A stretch of 64,000 bases of DNA from Stutzerimonas stutzeri (GCA_901420285.1 CABDVE010000001.1:930001-994000); one strand, 5' to 3'. Positions 18,893 to 28,111 are shown, counted from the stretch's first letter. Notes: generated by a model from the letters alone, not told the origin. A program made the numbers and translations.

Positions 18893-19573
18893 ATGACATT
18901 TGAAATTCTTTTAAAACGACGCGATTTTATCATCATTTACAAGCCTTGTGGCATGAGCGTGCATAAAGACGGGACTGAGGTCGGACTCACCGAGCTTATT
19001 GCGCGGCAGCTTGGGGTCGCGCAGGTATGGTTGGTGCACCGTTTGGATAAAGTGACATCGGGCTTGTTGCTCCTCGCCCTAAATGTCGAAAGCGCGGCGG
19101 CACTTTCCCGACTGTTCGCAGAGCACCGCATTGAAAAAACTTACTTCGCTTTAAGTGGGCAAAAGCCGAAAAAGAAGCAAGGTCTCATTATCGGTGATAT
19201 GCGCAAAGTCAGAAATGGCGCATGGAAATTGTGCCAAAGTCGCGAAAACCCGGCGATTACGCGATTTCAGTCGGTCAGTTGCGAAGCAAATTTGCGTTTA
19301 TTTGTTTTGCAACCGAAAACCGGTAAAACTCACCAATTACGCGTCGCTATGAAAAGTCTCGGCAGCCCGATTTTAGGCGATGTGCTTTACGGTAAAAATG
19401 CCTCGGCGTTTGATCGGACTTATTTGCACGCGGCTCGTCTGCAATTCGAATTTAACGGCGAAACATTTGATGTGTTTGCTGCGCCGCAAGAGGGCGCATG
19501 GTGGCGGAAAGCAAGTGTTCTGGCCAAAATGGCCGAAAAGCCGTTTTTAGGAAACGCGCAAATCTCTGTATAA
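18893..19573 (+). CDS. RluA-family pseudouridine synthase (TIGR01621 type)
   Basis: A 226-residue protein with the catalytic motif [14 protein letters not shown] near residue 46, whose Asp is the nucleophile in RNA uridine isomerisation. The late motif [19 protein letters not shown] is also present. There is no S4 domain, which fits the short RluA-like proteins of Haemophilus. The target uridine is unknown. It sits just upstream of xthA as in H. influenzae. A CACCGCATTGAA word at 19125 is read as HRIE. Confidence 0.85.
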   Translation: MTFEILLKRRDFIIIYKPCGMSVHKDGTEVGLTELIARQLGVAQVWLVHRLDKVTSGLLLLALNVESAAALSRLFAEHRIEKTYFALSGQKPKKKQGLIIGDMRKVRNGAWKLCQSRENPAITRFQSVSCEANLRLFVLQPKTGKTHQLRVAMKSLGSPILGDVLYGKNASAFDRTYLHAARLQFEFNGETFDVFAAPQEGAWWRKASVLAKMAEKPFLGNAQISV

Positions 19574-19574
19574 T
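19569..19574 (+). promoter_or_regulatory. Probable -10 box for xthA
   Basis: A perfect TATAAT lies 32 bp before the xthA start and overlaps the stop codon of the upstream gene. The matching -35 region is poor. Confidence 0.4.
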
Positions 19575-19605
19575 AGCCAAAATTTTTTTCTTAATAGGAA
19601 CACTA

Positions 19606-20409
19606 ATGAAATTTATTTCTTTTAATATTAATGGGTTACGAGCTCGCCCGCATCAACTTGAAGCGATTATTGAAAAATACCGACCGGATGTTATCGGTTT
19701 GCAGGAAATTAAAGTGGCGGACGAACAATTTCCTTATGACATTACGGAAAACTTGGGATATCACGTGTTCCATCACGGTCAAAAAGGTCATTACGGCGTA
19801 GCGTTGCTGACCAAACAAGCGCCGGAAGCAGTACGTCGAGGTTTCCCGACAGACAGCGAAGACGCCCAAAAACGTATCATTATGGCTGATTTTGAAACGA
19901 AATTCGGATTGCTTACGGTGATTAACGGTTATTTCCCTCAGGGCGAAAGTCGGGCGCATGAAACGAAATTTCCGGCAAAAGAAAAATTTTACGCCGATCT
20001 TCAACGTTATTTAGAGAAAGATCACGATAAATCAAATCCGATTCTTATTATGGGCGATATGAATATTAGCCCGAGCGATTTGGATATCGGCATCGGCGAA
20101 GAAAATCGCAAACGTTGGTTACGTACCGGCAAATGTTCGTTCTTACCGGAAGAACGTGAATGGTATCAGCGTTTGTACGATTACGGTTTGGAAGACAGTT
20201 TTCGCAAACTCAATCCGACATCAAGCGACAAATTTTCGTGGTTCGATTACCGCTCAAAAGGTTTTGACGACAACCGCGGCTTACGTATCGACCACATTTT
20301 AGTGAACCATCAATTAGCGCAACATTGCGTGGACGCAGGCATTGCGTTAGACATTCGCGCATTGGAGAAACCTTCCGATCATGCACCGATTTGGGCGGAA
20401 TTTAAATAG
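19606..20409 (+). CDS. xthA: Exonuclease III
   Basis: A 267-residue Mg-dependent AP endonuclease and 3'-5' exonuclease of base-excision repair. It opens with [14 protein letters not shown]. Catalytic motifs in order are LQEIK (metal-binding Glu), [22 protein letters not shown], and the terminal SDHAPI with catalytic His. The ATG at 19606, with AGGA upstream, gives the family length; the frame is open 36 codons further but overlaps the preceding gene. The HI0040-family gene follows 9 bp later, likely in the same transcript. Confidence 0.95.
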   Translation: MKFISFNINGLRARPHQLEAIIEKYRPDVIGLQEIKVADEQFPYDITENLGYHVFHHGQKGHYGVALLTKQAPEAVRRGFPTDSEDAQKRIIMADFETKFGLLTVINGYFPQGESRAHETKFPAKEKFYADLQRYLEKDHDKSNPILIMGDMNISPSDLDIGIGEENRKRWLRTGKCSFLPEEREWYQRLYDYGLEDSFRKLNPTSSDKFSWFDYRSKGFDDNRGLRIDHILVNHQLAQHCVDAGIALDIRALEKPSDHAPIWAEFK

Positions 20410-20418
20410 GAAAATCAA

Positions 20419-21192
20419 ATGGATATGGCTAATTGGCAGAATTATCGTTCGAGCGTGAACGGTATGCCTGCCGTGTTTACCGCAAATATTGAAAACGTTG
20501 AACAATTTCGCGACAACAATTGTAATAAAATCGTACAATTTGCGCTTTTTTATGAACGCGACGAAACAGGGATGCCGTCGGCAAGGGAATATGATCTGTT
20601 GATTCATCGCATATTTAAATTGCTTGCGCAATTGAGTGCGCTTCCGCAGGTATTTTTTGCCGGGCATTTTATTTGTAACGGCCAGGTCAAAATGCATTTT
20701 TACTGCGAACGACCGGAAATTGTGCTGGAAACTTTGTCGCAAATCGATTTTGTGGAAGAAATAAACGTACAAGATGACCCGAATTGGGATATTTATTTCG
20801 ATTTTCTGTTGGCCTCGCCGTTAGAAGTGAAAATAAACGCCACCGAAGAGTTGTTGGGGCTGTTGCAAAGTAAAGGATGCGATTTAAGCGAGACTTATAC
20901 GGTGGAACACAGTTTTCATTTTAATGACGAAGAAGATATGTTGCCTTTTATGGATGAGTTGAGTTTAGGCGATTATTTTTTCACCACGTTGCAATATTCC
21001 GTGCAACCGGTTCAATTTGACGAAGAAGGCGACTTTTATTATTTAGTGAAACTTGAGCAGGAGATTTCTCTTGATAACGGTGAAATTTTCGAACAAGTGG
21101 AAAGATTTGAAAAATTGGCGAATCGATTTATGGGCGAGTATATCGGCTGGGAATGCGATGATTTAATGGGAGAAAGTAAGCAGTTAAATTAA
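20419..21192 (+). CDS. Conserved protein of the HI0040 family (TIGR01619; DUF695-like)
   Basis: A 257-residue acidic soluble protein without signal peptide or membrane segments. It opens with [19 protein letters not shown], the start of the Haemophilus HI0040 family. The second half contains [18 protein letters not shown]. Its function is unknown. It follows xthA by 9 bp with AGGA before the start, so it is probably co-transcribed; the synteny is as in H. influenzae. Confidence 0.75.
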   Translation: MDMANWQNYRSSVNGMPAVFTANIENVEQFRDNNCNKIVQFALFYERDETGMPSAREYDLLIHRIFKLLAQLSALPQVFFAGHFICNGQVKMHFYCERPEIVLETLSQIDFVEEINVQDDPNWDIYFDFLLASPLEVKINATEELLGLLQSKGCDLSETYTVEHSFHFNDEEDMLPFMDELSLGDYFFTTLQYSVQPVQFDEEGDFYYLVKLEQEISLDNGEIFEQVERFEKLANRFMGEYIGWECDDLMGESKQLN

Positions 21193-21290
21193 TCAAATAG
21201 GCAAAATTAGACGGCGATTCGATTGGGCGATTTTGGACCATTGAATTGCCGTTTTTCTTTGGAAAATAGTATTTTTGTTCCACAATCACC

Positions 21291-21437
21291 GCTCAATGCG
21301 GTGCTCAATGCGGTGCTCAATGCGGTGCTCAATGCGGTGCTCAATGCGGTGCTCAATGCGGTGCTCAATGCGGTGCTCAATGCGGTGCTCAATGCGGTGC
21401 TCAATGCGGTGCTCAATGCGGTGCTCAATGCGGTGCT
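21291..21437. repeat. Twelve perfect tandem copies of TCAATGCGGTGC
   Basis: Twelve identical 12-bp units occupy 21293-21436 (144 bp) with no mismatches, in the gap between the convergent HI0040-family and DUF817 genes. Because 12 is a multiple of three, every frame stays open across the array and encodes four-residue repeats (NAVL, MRCS, STAL). That creates spurious open frames of about 70-100 codons on both strands. The unit is the dispersed CAATGCGGT element in direct repeat. Confidence 0.98.
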
Positions 21438-21487
21438 ATTTCGTAACTCCGTTTTCGAGCTACTATTTGACCGTACTTTTTTCTTTC

Positions 21488-22333
21488 CTAATCCCGCGAC
21501 ACCCGAATCGTTTGCTTAATATGTTTGAGATTTGCCACGATGGTAAATGTCATGACGACCAATAACGCCCAAGCGCTCCACTTGCTCACGTGCACCAAAG
21601 ACCAGGCACCGATTTGATTTGGATAGCGCCAAATGCCAATCAGCGTGCCGAGATTCTCCGCTAACCAAATAAAGAAGCCAATCAACATAAAAGACAGTAA
21701 CAACGGCATGCGGCGAGGTTTATCATAAGGCGTGAAATATACCGCAGTGCGGGCGTAGAGCCCCAATGCGAACGCCGCCAAATACCATCGATAATCACCA
21801 ATGTAATGATGGGTGAAAAAATTTAGATAAATGAGAACCGCGGTTAGTGTCGATAAAACATAGGGCGGATGACTGCGAATTTGCAAACCAAACAAACGCC
21901 ACGCCTGAATGATATAACTGCCTACCGCGGCATACATAAATCCTGTGAACAAAGGCACGCCGAAGATTTTAGTGTAAGCAAAATCAGGATACGCCCAAGA
22001 TTGAATGGAAGAGGAGGTTTTGAACAATTCCAAAGCAAAACCCACGAGGTGAAACAGGGTGATGGATTTGATTTCATCTAATGTTTCCAGCTTGAAATGA
22101 AACATCAGATATTGCACCACTAACGCAAAAATTAACAATAAATCGTAGCGGGGAATGCCGGCAATACCGTTTTTCGGCATGAGGAACATGGCAATAAAAA
22201 ACACACCGGCAAATAGACAGGCTCGGGCTTCTTTCAAACCGAAAAACCAAAACTCAAACCAAAAACGTTTGATTCCTTTCAACTGAGGATTTGGTTGATG
22301 ATTCATCAGCCATAAATCGATTTTATTCAACAT
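21488..22333 (-). CDS. DUF817 family membrane protein
   Basis: A 281-residue integral membrane protein with about eight hydrophobic segments. It contains the DUF817 features FELWFFGLKEARACLF-like opening, SWAYPDFAYTKIFGVPLFTGFMY and WSLVHVSKWSAWALL. No function is established. The start at 22333 has only a weak AAGAA upstream. Its 3' end faces the 12-bp tandem array. Confidence 0.8.
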   Translation of the reverse strand: MLNKIDLWLMNHQPNPQLKGIKRFWFEFWFFGLKEARACLFAGVFFIAMFLMPKNGIAGIPRYDLLLIFALVVQYLMFHFKLETLDEIKSITLFHLVGFALELFKTSSSIQSWAYPDFAYTKIFGVPLFTGFMYAAVGSYIIQAWRLFGLQIRSHPPYVLSTLTAVLIYLNFFTHHYIGDYRWYLAAFALGLYARTAVYFTPYDKPRRMPLLLSFMLIGFFIWLAENLGTLIGIWRYPNQIGAWSLVHVSKWSAWALLVVMTFTIVANLKHIKQTIRVSRD

Positions 22334-22404
22334 GTTATTCTTCTTATTGCATCACAAAATGTTGCTTATTATGCCCGAAGTTCCTCAAGTTGAATATGAC
22401 TTGC

Positions 22405-22785
22405 CTATGTGATTTTCGTCTTTTTCAAGCGTAACACATTGCTTAATACGGAAATCAAACTCATCGCCATCGCCGCGCCGGCAACCACCGGACTGAGCAA
22501 ACCCAATGCAGCTAGCGGAATGCCTAACACGTTATAAATAAAGGCAAAAAATAAATTTTGTTTAATGTTTTTTAGCGTCGCGCGGGAAATCAGTAAGGCA
22601 TCCACCAATTGATTCACCGAATGCTGCATCAGGGTTGCCGACGCACTGTGTTGCGCCACATCCGCACCATCATGCATGGCGAAACTCACATTCGCTGCAG
22701 CCAATGCCGGCGCGTCATTCACCCCATCCCCCACCATAGCGACCACGTTGCCATTTTCTTGGAGAATTTTGACCGCACTTTGCGG
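22405..22785 (-). pseudogene. C-terminal remnant of a copper-exporting P-type ATPase (CopA)
   Basis: About 127 codons are recognisable as the end of a P1B-type ATPase: the hinge motif [15 protein letters not shown], the [12 protein letters not shown] region, and the last two membrane helices with the metal-site segment [10 protein letters not shown]. CopA proteins are normally over 700 residues, so the metal-binding domains, phosphorylation site and six helices are gone. The frame stays open upstream to 22872, but that part is antisense to another remnant and is unrelated to CopA. Homology ends at an uptake signal (22772-22780). Confidence 0.85.
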
Positions 22786-22788
22786 TAG

Positions 22789-23034
22789 GCTACTTCTACG
22801 CTGGTTTGCGATCCTTGCGGTGATTATACCTGGCAATTGTTTGACAAAATCGAAACGCTTTTTCCAACGCAAGGCGAATTTTTAGTCTATGAATTTCCGC
22901 CTGAACTCGAAATGAAAGCGGGATATGTCGGCGCCTTATTAAATCCAACAAAAAGTGCGATCGAATTTTTCCAACTTTTACATTCACAACGAGCTAAACA
23001 AGGCATTCAAAATCACAGCTTTTTACCGGAATAA
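22789..23034 (+). pseudogene. C-terminal remnant of an unidentified gene
   Basis: From just after an in-frame TAG at 22786 the frame reads [18 protein letters not shown] and continues without signs of decay to a stop at 23034. No start codon with a ribosome-binding site is visible; a TTG at 22837 is the only candidate. The composition looks like a genuine protein C-terminus, and it abuts the copA remnant head to head within a few bases. I cannot assign a family. It ends just upstream of the rpsO promoter. Confidence 0.45.
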
Positions 23035-23037
23035 ATC

Positions 23038-23066
23038 TTGCATTTGGGCGTATTCACCGCTAGAAT
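23038..23066 (+). promoter_or_regulatory. rpsO promoter
   Basis: TTGCAT and TAGAAT are separated by exactly 17 bp, about 75 bp before the rpsO start. The roughly 65-nt leader between it and the gene could carry the autoregulatory S15-binding structure known in E. coli. I did not establish a fold. Confidence 0.7.
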
Positions 23067-23140
23067 GCGGGCCTCTTGTCATCGCTGAGTTAGAGATTGG
23101 CGAATGATGTATCAACAACCCTACCTTTTAGGAGTAAAAC

Positions 23141-23410
23141 ATGTCTCTAAGTACTGAAAAAAAAGCAGCAATCGTTGCTGAATTTGGCCGTGATGCGAAA
23201 GATACCGGTTCATCTGAAGTTCAAATCGCATTATTAACCGCACAAATCAACCACTTACAAGCTCACTTTGCAGAGCACAAAAAAGACCACCATGGTCGCC
23301 GTGGTTTATTACGTATGGTTTCTCGTCGTCGTAAACTTTTAGACTACTTAAAACGCACTGATCTGGCTTTATACCAAAGCACCATCGCTCGTTTAGGTTT
23401 ACGTCGTTAA
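23141..23410 (+). CDS. rpsO: 30S ribosomal protein S15
   Basis: An 89-residue basic protein, the standard S15 length. Landmarks are [38 protein letters not shown] and the end [13 protein letters not shown]15 binds 16S rRNA helices 20-22 early in small-subunit assembly. TTTTAGGAG gives a strong ribosome-binding site. It is a single gene between its own promoter and terminator; pnp is not next to it within this window. Confidence 0.98.
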   Translation: MSLSTEKKAAIVAEFGRDAKDTGSSEVQIALLTAQINHLQAHFAEHKKDHHGRRGLLRMVSRRRKLLDYLKRTDLALYQSTIARLGLRR

Positions 23411-23431
23411 TTTTTATTACGATAAAAAATC

Positions 23432-23458
23432 AAGCCCTCGAAATTCGAGGGCTTTTTT
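23432..23458 (+). terminator. rpsO terminator
   Basis: The perfect stem AAGCCCTCGAA / TTCGAGGGCTT is followed by TTTTT. It lies 21 bp after the rpsO stop. Confidence 0.9.
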
Positions 23459-23542
23459 GTGTCTGTTATTTGGAAAATAAAATCGTGCTCGATATTGGCA
23501 GGACGTTCTATTGCTACCCAACACTAAAATGCCCCATAAAAT

Positions 23543-23576
23543 AGCACCGCATCGGAGCCGGTTTCAATGCGGTGCT
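23543..23576. repeat. Palindromic AGCACCGCAT/ATGCGGTGCT hairpin element
   Basis: AGCACCGCATCGG ... TTTCAATGCGGTGCT forms a long stem with AAAAT before it and TTTT after it, between the convergent rpsO and DUF455 genes. It probably acts as a bidirectional terminator. The left arm has one base changed from the usual ACCGCATTG. Confidence 0.85.
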
Positions 23577-23594
23577 GTTTTGAGATCAGGACTT

Positions 23595-24452
23595 TTATTT
23601 TTTTATATAAGATTTTAAGGTCTGTTCCACTTCATAAATCCAATCGAGTTCGTGTTGGGTGAAGCCTGCTTGAATTCGCGCGTCTGTGTTAATCACGCCT
23701 TTAAAAATTACAATGCGATATTTGTGCAAAAGTTCGGTGAAGCATTGCATCGCGTCGAGTCCGCGTTTGGCCGAAAGGGCGTGATACCAATGATTACCGA
23801 TGTACACATGGCCGATTTCGTCACGCAAAATGACATCCAAAATGCGCACCGCATTGAAATCTTTTCGTTGGGCGATTTTTTCTTGCAGTATGGGCGTGGC
23901 GTCCAGCCCACGCGCTTCTAATACGCGCGGCACCAATGCCATGCGTTCCCAAATGTCATGGGCAGTGGCTTGCGCCATTTCCCAAAGCCTGGCGTGCGCT
24001 TCAAAGTCGCCGTATTGATAACCGAGGGTTTTTAAGTGTTCGTTCACCAAGGCAAAATGCGTGCTTTCTTCACGTGCCACGCGTAACCAATCTTTTACGA
24101 ACATCATACCGTCTTCCAATTCGTTTTGCGCATTGCGTCCAAATCGCCAAGCGGCATCCAGACCTAAATTGATCGCGTTAAATTCGATATGGGCAATGGC
24201 GTGCAGCGTGGCGGCATAGCCTTCTGTCGTGGCAAAAGCGCGTTTCGGTACATCTTTCGGCGCGACTAAATGCGGTTTGGCGGGAAAACCCGCGATATTT
24301 TCATGCGCTGCGACAATGGGGAAATCGTCGGGGCGGGTTAAATTGATGGTAGGCAAAACATCGTCATACAGCGTATTCACTAATGCGCATTTCTTTTGCG
24401 GATCGGTTTCCTGCAAGGCTTGCATGACTTTTTGCCAAAATTCGGTTTGCAT
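23595..24452 (-). CDS. DUF455 family ferritin-like protein
   Basis: A 285-residue protein of the DUF455 family, related to ferritin-like diiron proteins. Possible metal ligands are the Glu/His in HAIAHIEFNAINL, EEST-HF in VAREESTHFALV, and EIGH in LRDEIGHVYIG, spaced as in a four-helix diiron fold. No activity is known. It follows tesB by 20 bp with AAGGA before the start, so the two form an operon, the same order I recall from H. influenzae. A CAATGCGGT word (23848) is read as FNAV. Confidence 0.82.
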   Translation of the reverse strand: MQTEFWQKVMQALQETDPQKKCALVNTLYDDVLPTINLTRPDDFPIVAAHENIAGFPAKPHLVAPKDVPKRAFATTEGYAATLHAIAHIEFNAINLGLDAAWRFGRNAQNELEDGMMFVKDWLRVAREESTHFALVNEHLKTLGYQYGDFEAHARLWEMAQATAHDIWERMALVPRVLEARGLDATPILQEKIAQRKDFNAVRILDVILRDEIGHVYIGNHWYHALSAKRGLDAMQCFTELLHKYRIVIFKGVINTDARIQAGFTQHELDWIYEVEQTLKSYIKK

Positions 24453-24472
24453 ATTTTTTCCTTAAAAGGCGA

Positions 24473-25333
24473 TTATGGTTGATAACGAATTAAACCTTCT
24501 TGTTGCGTAGTGGCAATCAGTTTGCCGTCTTGCGAGAAAATTTGCCCGCGCGCTAAACCGCGACCGCCGAAGGCGTTATTGCTTTCGATGGCGTGTAAAT
24601 GCCAGTGATTCAAATCGAACGGGCGGTGGAACCAAATGTTGTGATCGATGGTGGCTACTTTCATACCTTGCTGCAGGAAGCCTTTTTTGTGCGGGTGCAA
24701 TGCAGTTAAGATACAGTGAAAATCGGAAAAATAGGCAAGTAAACATTGCTGAATTTTTTGTTCAAGAGGCGCCGTGCCGTGGGTTTTAAACCACGAATAT
24801 TGTTGCGGCGGCAATGCGGTGCCGTTGAACGGGTTGTTTAGATATTTGGTGCGAATCTCGTAAGGACGTTCCGCCGCAAATTTTTCTTTTAACGGCGAAG
24901 GCAAACTTTGTGCGACTTTTTGCAGCATCGCATTTTCATCAATAAAACTTTCCGGCTGCCCGACATCAGGCATCACACTTTGATGCTCAAAGCCGTCCTC
25001 CGGCATTTGGAAGGATGCCGTTACATGGCAAATCGGGTTTTTATGCTGAATTGCTTTTACGCGCAAGGCGGAGAAATTTCTGCCTTCGCGCAAAGTTTCT
25101 ACATCGTAAATAATCGGGTATTGGCTGTCGCCGGGCGCAAGAAAATAGGCATGACAAGAATGCAAAATGCGTTCCGTCGGCGCCACTTGCATAGCGGCGG
25201 ATAAGGCTTGGGCGACTACTTGACCGCCGAAAACTTGGCGAAATCCTAAATCTTGGCTGGCGCCGCGGAAAATTAAATCGTCGATTTTTTCTAACTTTAA
25301 CAATTCGATTAAATGGCTGAGTGTGTTTGACAT
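24473..25333 (-). CDS. tesB: Acyl-CoA thioesterase II
   Basis: A 286-residue double-hotdog thioesterase that hydrolyses medium and long acyl-CoAs. The family opening GASQDLGFRQVFGGQVVAQALSAA is present, as are HSCHAYFLAPGD and the C-terminal DHNIWFHRPFD with the active-site Asp. The length equals E. coli TesB. AAGGA precedes the ATG by six bases. It is the first gene of a tesB-DUF455 pair. A CAATGCGGTGCC word at 24812 is read as GTAL. Confidence 0.93.
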   Translation of the reverse strand: MSNTLSHLIELLKLEKIDDLIFRGASQDLGFRQVFGGQVVAQALSAAMQVAPTERILHSCHAYFLAPGDSQYPIIYDVETLREGRNFSALRVKAIQHKNPICHVTASFQMPEDGFEHQSVMPDVGQPESFIDENAMLQKVAQSLPSPLKEKFAAERPYEIRTKYLNNPFNGTALPPQQYSWFKTHGTAPLEQKIQQCLLAYFSDFHCILTALHPHKKGFLQQGMKVATIDHNIWFHRPFDLNHWHLHAIESNNAFGGRGLARGQIFSQDGKLIATTQQEGLIRYQP

Positions 25334-25511
25334 GGCGTTCCTTAATTGGAGAAAAAATGCGGGTTATTTTAGCGGAATTTTGGTGATGCGCCAAAATGAT
25401 GGCGTGTGTTGGCATGCTGAGAGCATAACAAGCGCGGTATATTTTCAAAAACTTTCGGTGTGACCAAATGGAAAAACCATCTGAGCGGTATATGCATTCG
25501 CATCCAAAAAT

Positions 25512-25545
25512 AGCACCGCATTGAAGAGGCTTCCAATGCGGTGCT
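25512..25545. repeat. Palindromic AGCACCGCATTG/CAATGCGGTGCT hairpin element
   Basis: Perfect 12-bp arms flank a GAAGAGGCTTC-type loop that can itself pair, 111 bp downstream of the nrdD stop, in the 323-bp gap before tesB. A single uptake signal (25610) lies between it and nrdD. Nothing else was recognised in this gap. Confidence 0.9.
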
Positions 25546-25656
25546 GTTTGGTGAGGTCATTTTAGCGTTGTGTCATCGCGACATAATTTCAAAAACTTTT
25601 TAAAAATGTACCGCACTTTTATTTGGGGCAGGATTTAGAACAGAGAATTTAGGAAA

Positions 25657-27780
25657 TTAAAGATGTTTCACTCTCCGTTTAACCTCTTCCTGTTTTCCGG
25701 CATTGAACGGGCGTGCGTCCGGGCTGCCTAAATATCCGCACACTCGGCGCGTAACGGACACTTTGGTGCTGTCGTGATTGCCGCATTTCGGGCAAACGAA
25801 GCCTTTGCTGGTGCATTCGAATTCGCCGGTGAAACCGCATTCGTAGCATTCGTCAATTGGCGTGTTGGTGCCGTAGTAAGGGACGCGGTCGTAGCTGTAA
25901 TCCCACACGTCTTCCAAGGCTTTTAAATTATGTTGAATGTTCGGATATTCGCCGTAGCAAATAAAACCGCCGCAAGCCAATGGTGGGTATGCCATTTCAA
26001 AATCCAGTTTGTCATAAGGATTAACTTTCTTTTCCACGTCTAAATGGTAGCTGTTGGTGTAATAACCTTTGTCGGTTACGCCTTCGATGATGCCGAATCG
26101 TTTGGTATCGAGGCGGCAGAATCGGTCGCATAGGTTTTCACTTGGGGTGGAGTAAAGACTGAATGCGTAGCCGGTTTCTTTTTGCCAACGTTTTACTGCT
26201 TGGTTTAAATGGCGCACGATGGCGATGCCTTTTTCGCGCAGTTGTTCGTCGTCAAAAATATGACCTCGGTGATAAAGCGCGTTAATCGTTTCGTGGATTC
26301 CGATGTAACCGAGGGAAATGGAAGCGCGGCCGTTTTTAAAAATCTGTGCGATCTTGTCGTCAGCGTTCAAGCGTACACCACACGCACCTTCCATATAAAG
26401 AATCGGCGCCACGCGGGCTTTCGTATTTTCGAGACGGGCAATTCGAGTCATTAAGGCTTTTTTAGCAAGATTTAAACGTTCGTCTAAAATGCGGTAGAAA
26501 TCGGCTTCGTTTTTAGATTCCAGAGCGATACGCGGAAGATTCAAACTTACCACACCTAAATTATTGCGTCCGTCGTGAATTTCTTCACCGTTTTCTTCAT
26601 AAGCCCCTAAGAAACTGCGACAGCCCATCGGTGCTTTGAAAGAACCGGTGACTTTCAGCACTTGGTCGTAATTGAGAATATCCGGATACATACGTTTAGA
26701 TGCACATTCCAAGGCGAGTTGTTTGATGTCGTAATTCGGCTCGCCTTCTGCTTGGTTTAAGCCTTTTTTAATCGTGAACACGAGTTTTGGGAACACCGGT
26801 GTTTTGTGATTTTTACCCAAGCCGCGGATGCGATTTTTCAAAATGGCTTGTTGAATTAAGCGCGCTTGCCAACTCGTGCCTAGGCCGAAACCGAAGGTTA
26901 CAAAAGGCGTTTGACCGTTGGATGTATGCAATGTATTGACTTCGTATTCTAAAGATTGAAAGGCGTCAAAACATTCTTTTTCAATGAGCGCTTTGGCGTA
27001 GCCCTCGGCATCGGGCACTTTCCAATCTTGGGCATTTTTTAAATGTTTTTCGTAGCTGATTTGCACGTAAGGTTCAAGCACTTCATCAATGCGGTTAATG
27101 GTGGTACCGCCGTAAATATGGCTTGCCACTTGTGCGATAATTTGCGCCGTAACCGCCGTTGCTGTGCCGATTGATTTCGGCGGTTCGATTTCTGCATTGC
27201 CCATTTTGAAACCGCGAGAAAGCATGCCTTTTAGATCTACCAACATACAGTTAAACATTGGGAAAAACGGCGCGTAATCTAAATCGTGATAGTGAATTTC
27301 CCCTTTTTCGTGGGCTTCCACTACATCGCGCGGCAGAATGTAATGTTTGGCATAATGTTTCGCCACGATGCCGGCGAGCAAATCGCGCTGAGTTGGAATG
27401 ACTTTGGCGTCTTTATTGGCATTTTCGTTAAGTAATTCCACATTGCTTTGTTCAATCAAGCCCTCGATTTCTTTGGTGAGTTGGCTGCGTTTTTCTCGGG
27501 CCAAATCGCGGTCATGACGATATTCGATATAAGCGCGCGCTATCTGCGGATAGCAACTCGCCATGAGTTTATCTTCGACGATTTTTTGGATCTGATTGAT
27601 ATCGATTTCGCCTTGATAACGAGTAAAAATTTCGTTGCCGACATCTTGCCCGATTTGATGGCAATAAAATTCATCGGAAATATTGACCGCACTTGCGGCT
27701 TTTTTGACGGCGTTAATGATGCGTTGAATTTCAAAATCTGCGCGTGAACCGTCACGCTTGATAATAGAAAATGTACTCAT
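25657..27780 (-). CDS. nrdD: Anaerobic (class III) ribonucleoside-triphosphate reductase
   Basis: A 707-residue glycyl-radical enzyme that makes dNTPs without oxygen. An N-terminal ATP-cone (about residues 3-95, starting FSIIKRDGSRADFEIQ) gives allosteric control. A C-terminal zinc site has CYECGF and CPKCGN, and the radical Gly sits in RVCGYLGSPDARPF. The ATG at 27780 with GGGAG upstream is preferred over a start 13 codons earlier. The activase gene nrdG is not in the window. Twin NrdR boxes and an FNR-like site lie upstream, consistent with anaerobic induction. Confidence 0.95.
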   Translation of the reverse strand: MSTFSIIKRDGSRADFEIQRIINAVKKAASAVNISDEFYCHQIGQDVGNEIFTRYQGEIDINQIQKIVEDKLMASCYPQIARAYIEYRHDRDLAREKRSQLTKEIEGLIEQSNVELLNENANKDAKVIPTQRDLLAGIVAKHYAKHYILPRDVVEAHEKGEIHYHDLDYAPFFPMFNCMLVDLKGMLSRGFKMGNAEIEPPKSIGTATAVTAQIIAQVASHIYGGTTINRIDEVLEPYVQISYEKHLKNAQDWKVPDAEGYAKALIEKECFDAFQSLEYEVNTLHTSNGQTPFVTFGFGLGTSWQARLIQQAILKNRIRGLGKNHKTPVFPKLVFTIKKGLNQAEGEPNYDIKQLALECASKRMYPDILNYDQVLKVTGSFKAPMGCRSFLGAYEENGEEIHDGRNNLGVVSLNLPRIALESKNEADFYRILDERLNLAKKALMTRIARLENTKARVAPILYMEGACGVRLNADDKIAQIFKNGRASISLGYIGIHETINALYHRGHIFDDEQLREKGIAIVRHLNQAVKRWQKETGYAFSLYSTPSENLCDRFCRLDTKRFGIIEGVTDKGYYTNSYHLDVEKKVNPYDKLDFEMAYPPLACGGFICYGEYPNIQHNLKALEDVWDYSYDRVPYYGTNTPIDECYECGFTGEFECTSKGFVCPKCGNHDSTKVSVTRRVCGYLGSPDARPFNAGKQEEVKRRVKHL

Positions 27781-27819
27781 TGTATGCTCCCGATATATTG
27801 TGTTTTTGAAATATGGCAA

Positions 27820-27867
27820 ACACTATATATAGATCAAAATGAATAATCAACACACAATATGTAGTGT
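27820..27867. promoter_or_regulatory. Pair of NrdR boxes upstream of nrdD
   Basis: ACACTATATATAGATC (27820-27835) and ACACAATATGTAGTGT (27852-27867) both match the NrdR consensus ACACWATATATWGTGT, the second nearly palindromic. Their starts are 32 bp apart, about three helical turns, the usual arrangement for cooperative binding by this ribonucleotide-reductase repressor. They lie 40-87 bp before the nrdD start. Confidence 0.85.
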
Positions 27868-27969
27868 TTTTGTAACGATTTTAAGATGAAAATAAGGCTG
27901 GATGATTGATATTATTGATGGGAGTAAAATTTATTGATGAGAATTAATCTCAAATAAAATATTATTTTT

Positions 27970-27983
27970 GTGATCTTGATCAA
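27970..27983. promoter_or_regulatory. FNR-like site upstream of nrdD
   Basis: GTGATCTTGATCAA matches the FNR consensus TTGATNNNNATCAA at nine of ten positions, about 190 bp before nrdD. A separate small palindrome, TGAGA-N5-TCTCA (27938-27952), sits between it and the NrdR boxes and has no assigned factor. Confidence 0.5.
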
Positions 27984-28076
27984 GGTTTTTATGAAAATAA
28001 AGAAAGTTGAAAAATTTAGCGTCATGGCGCGAATGGCATGGAACAATTGTTGACACATAAATCGGCCTCATAAAAT

Positions 28077-28111
28077 AGCACCGCATTGGAATAGGCTCCC
28101 AATGCGGTGCT
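28077..28111. repeat. Palindromic AGCACCGCATTG/CAATGCGGTGCT hairpin element
   Basis: Perfect arms flank a short GAATAGGCTCC loop, with AAAAT before and ATTTTG after. It lies 70 bp past the grpE stop, well placed to terminate grpE transcription. Confidence 0.9.

Noticed and set aside
21207-21565. Open frames of 73-98 codons on both strands across the 12-bp array
   Set aside because: They exist only because the 12-bp unit is a multiple of three and lacks stops; no ribosome-binding site or protein-like flank supports them.
22786-22872. N-terminal extension of the copA remnant as a real start
   Set aside because: This part is antisense to the other remnant and has no resemblance to a P-type ATPase; it is only fortuitously open.
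23595-24452. tRNA hydroxylase MiaE
   Set aside because: The ferritin-like diiron pattern suggested it at first, but the sequence fits the DUF455 family better.
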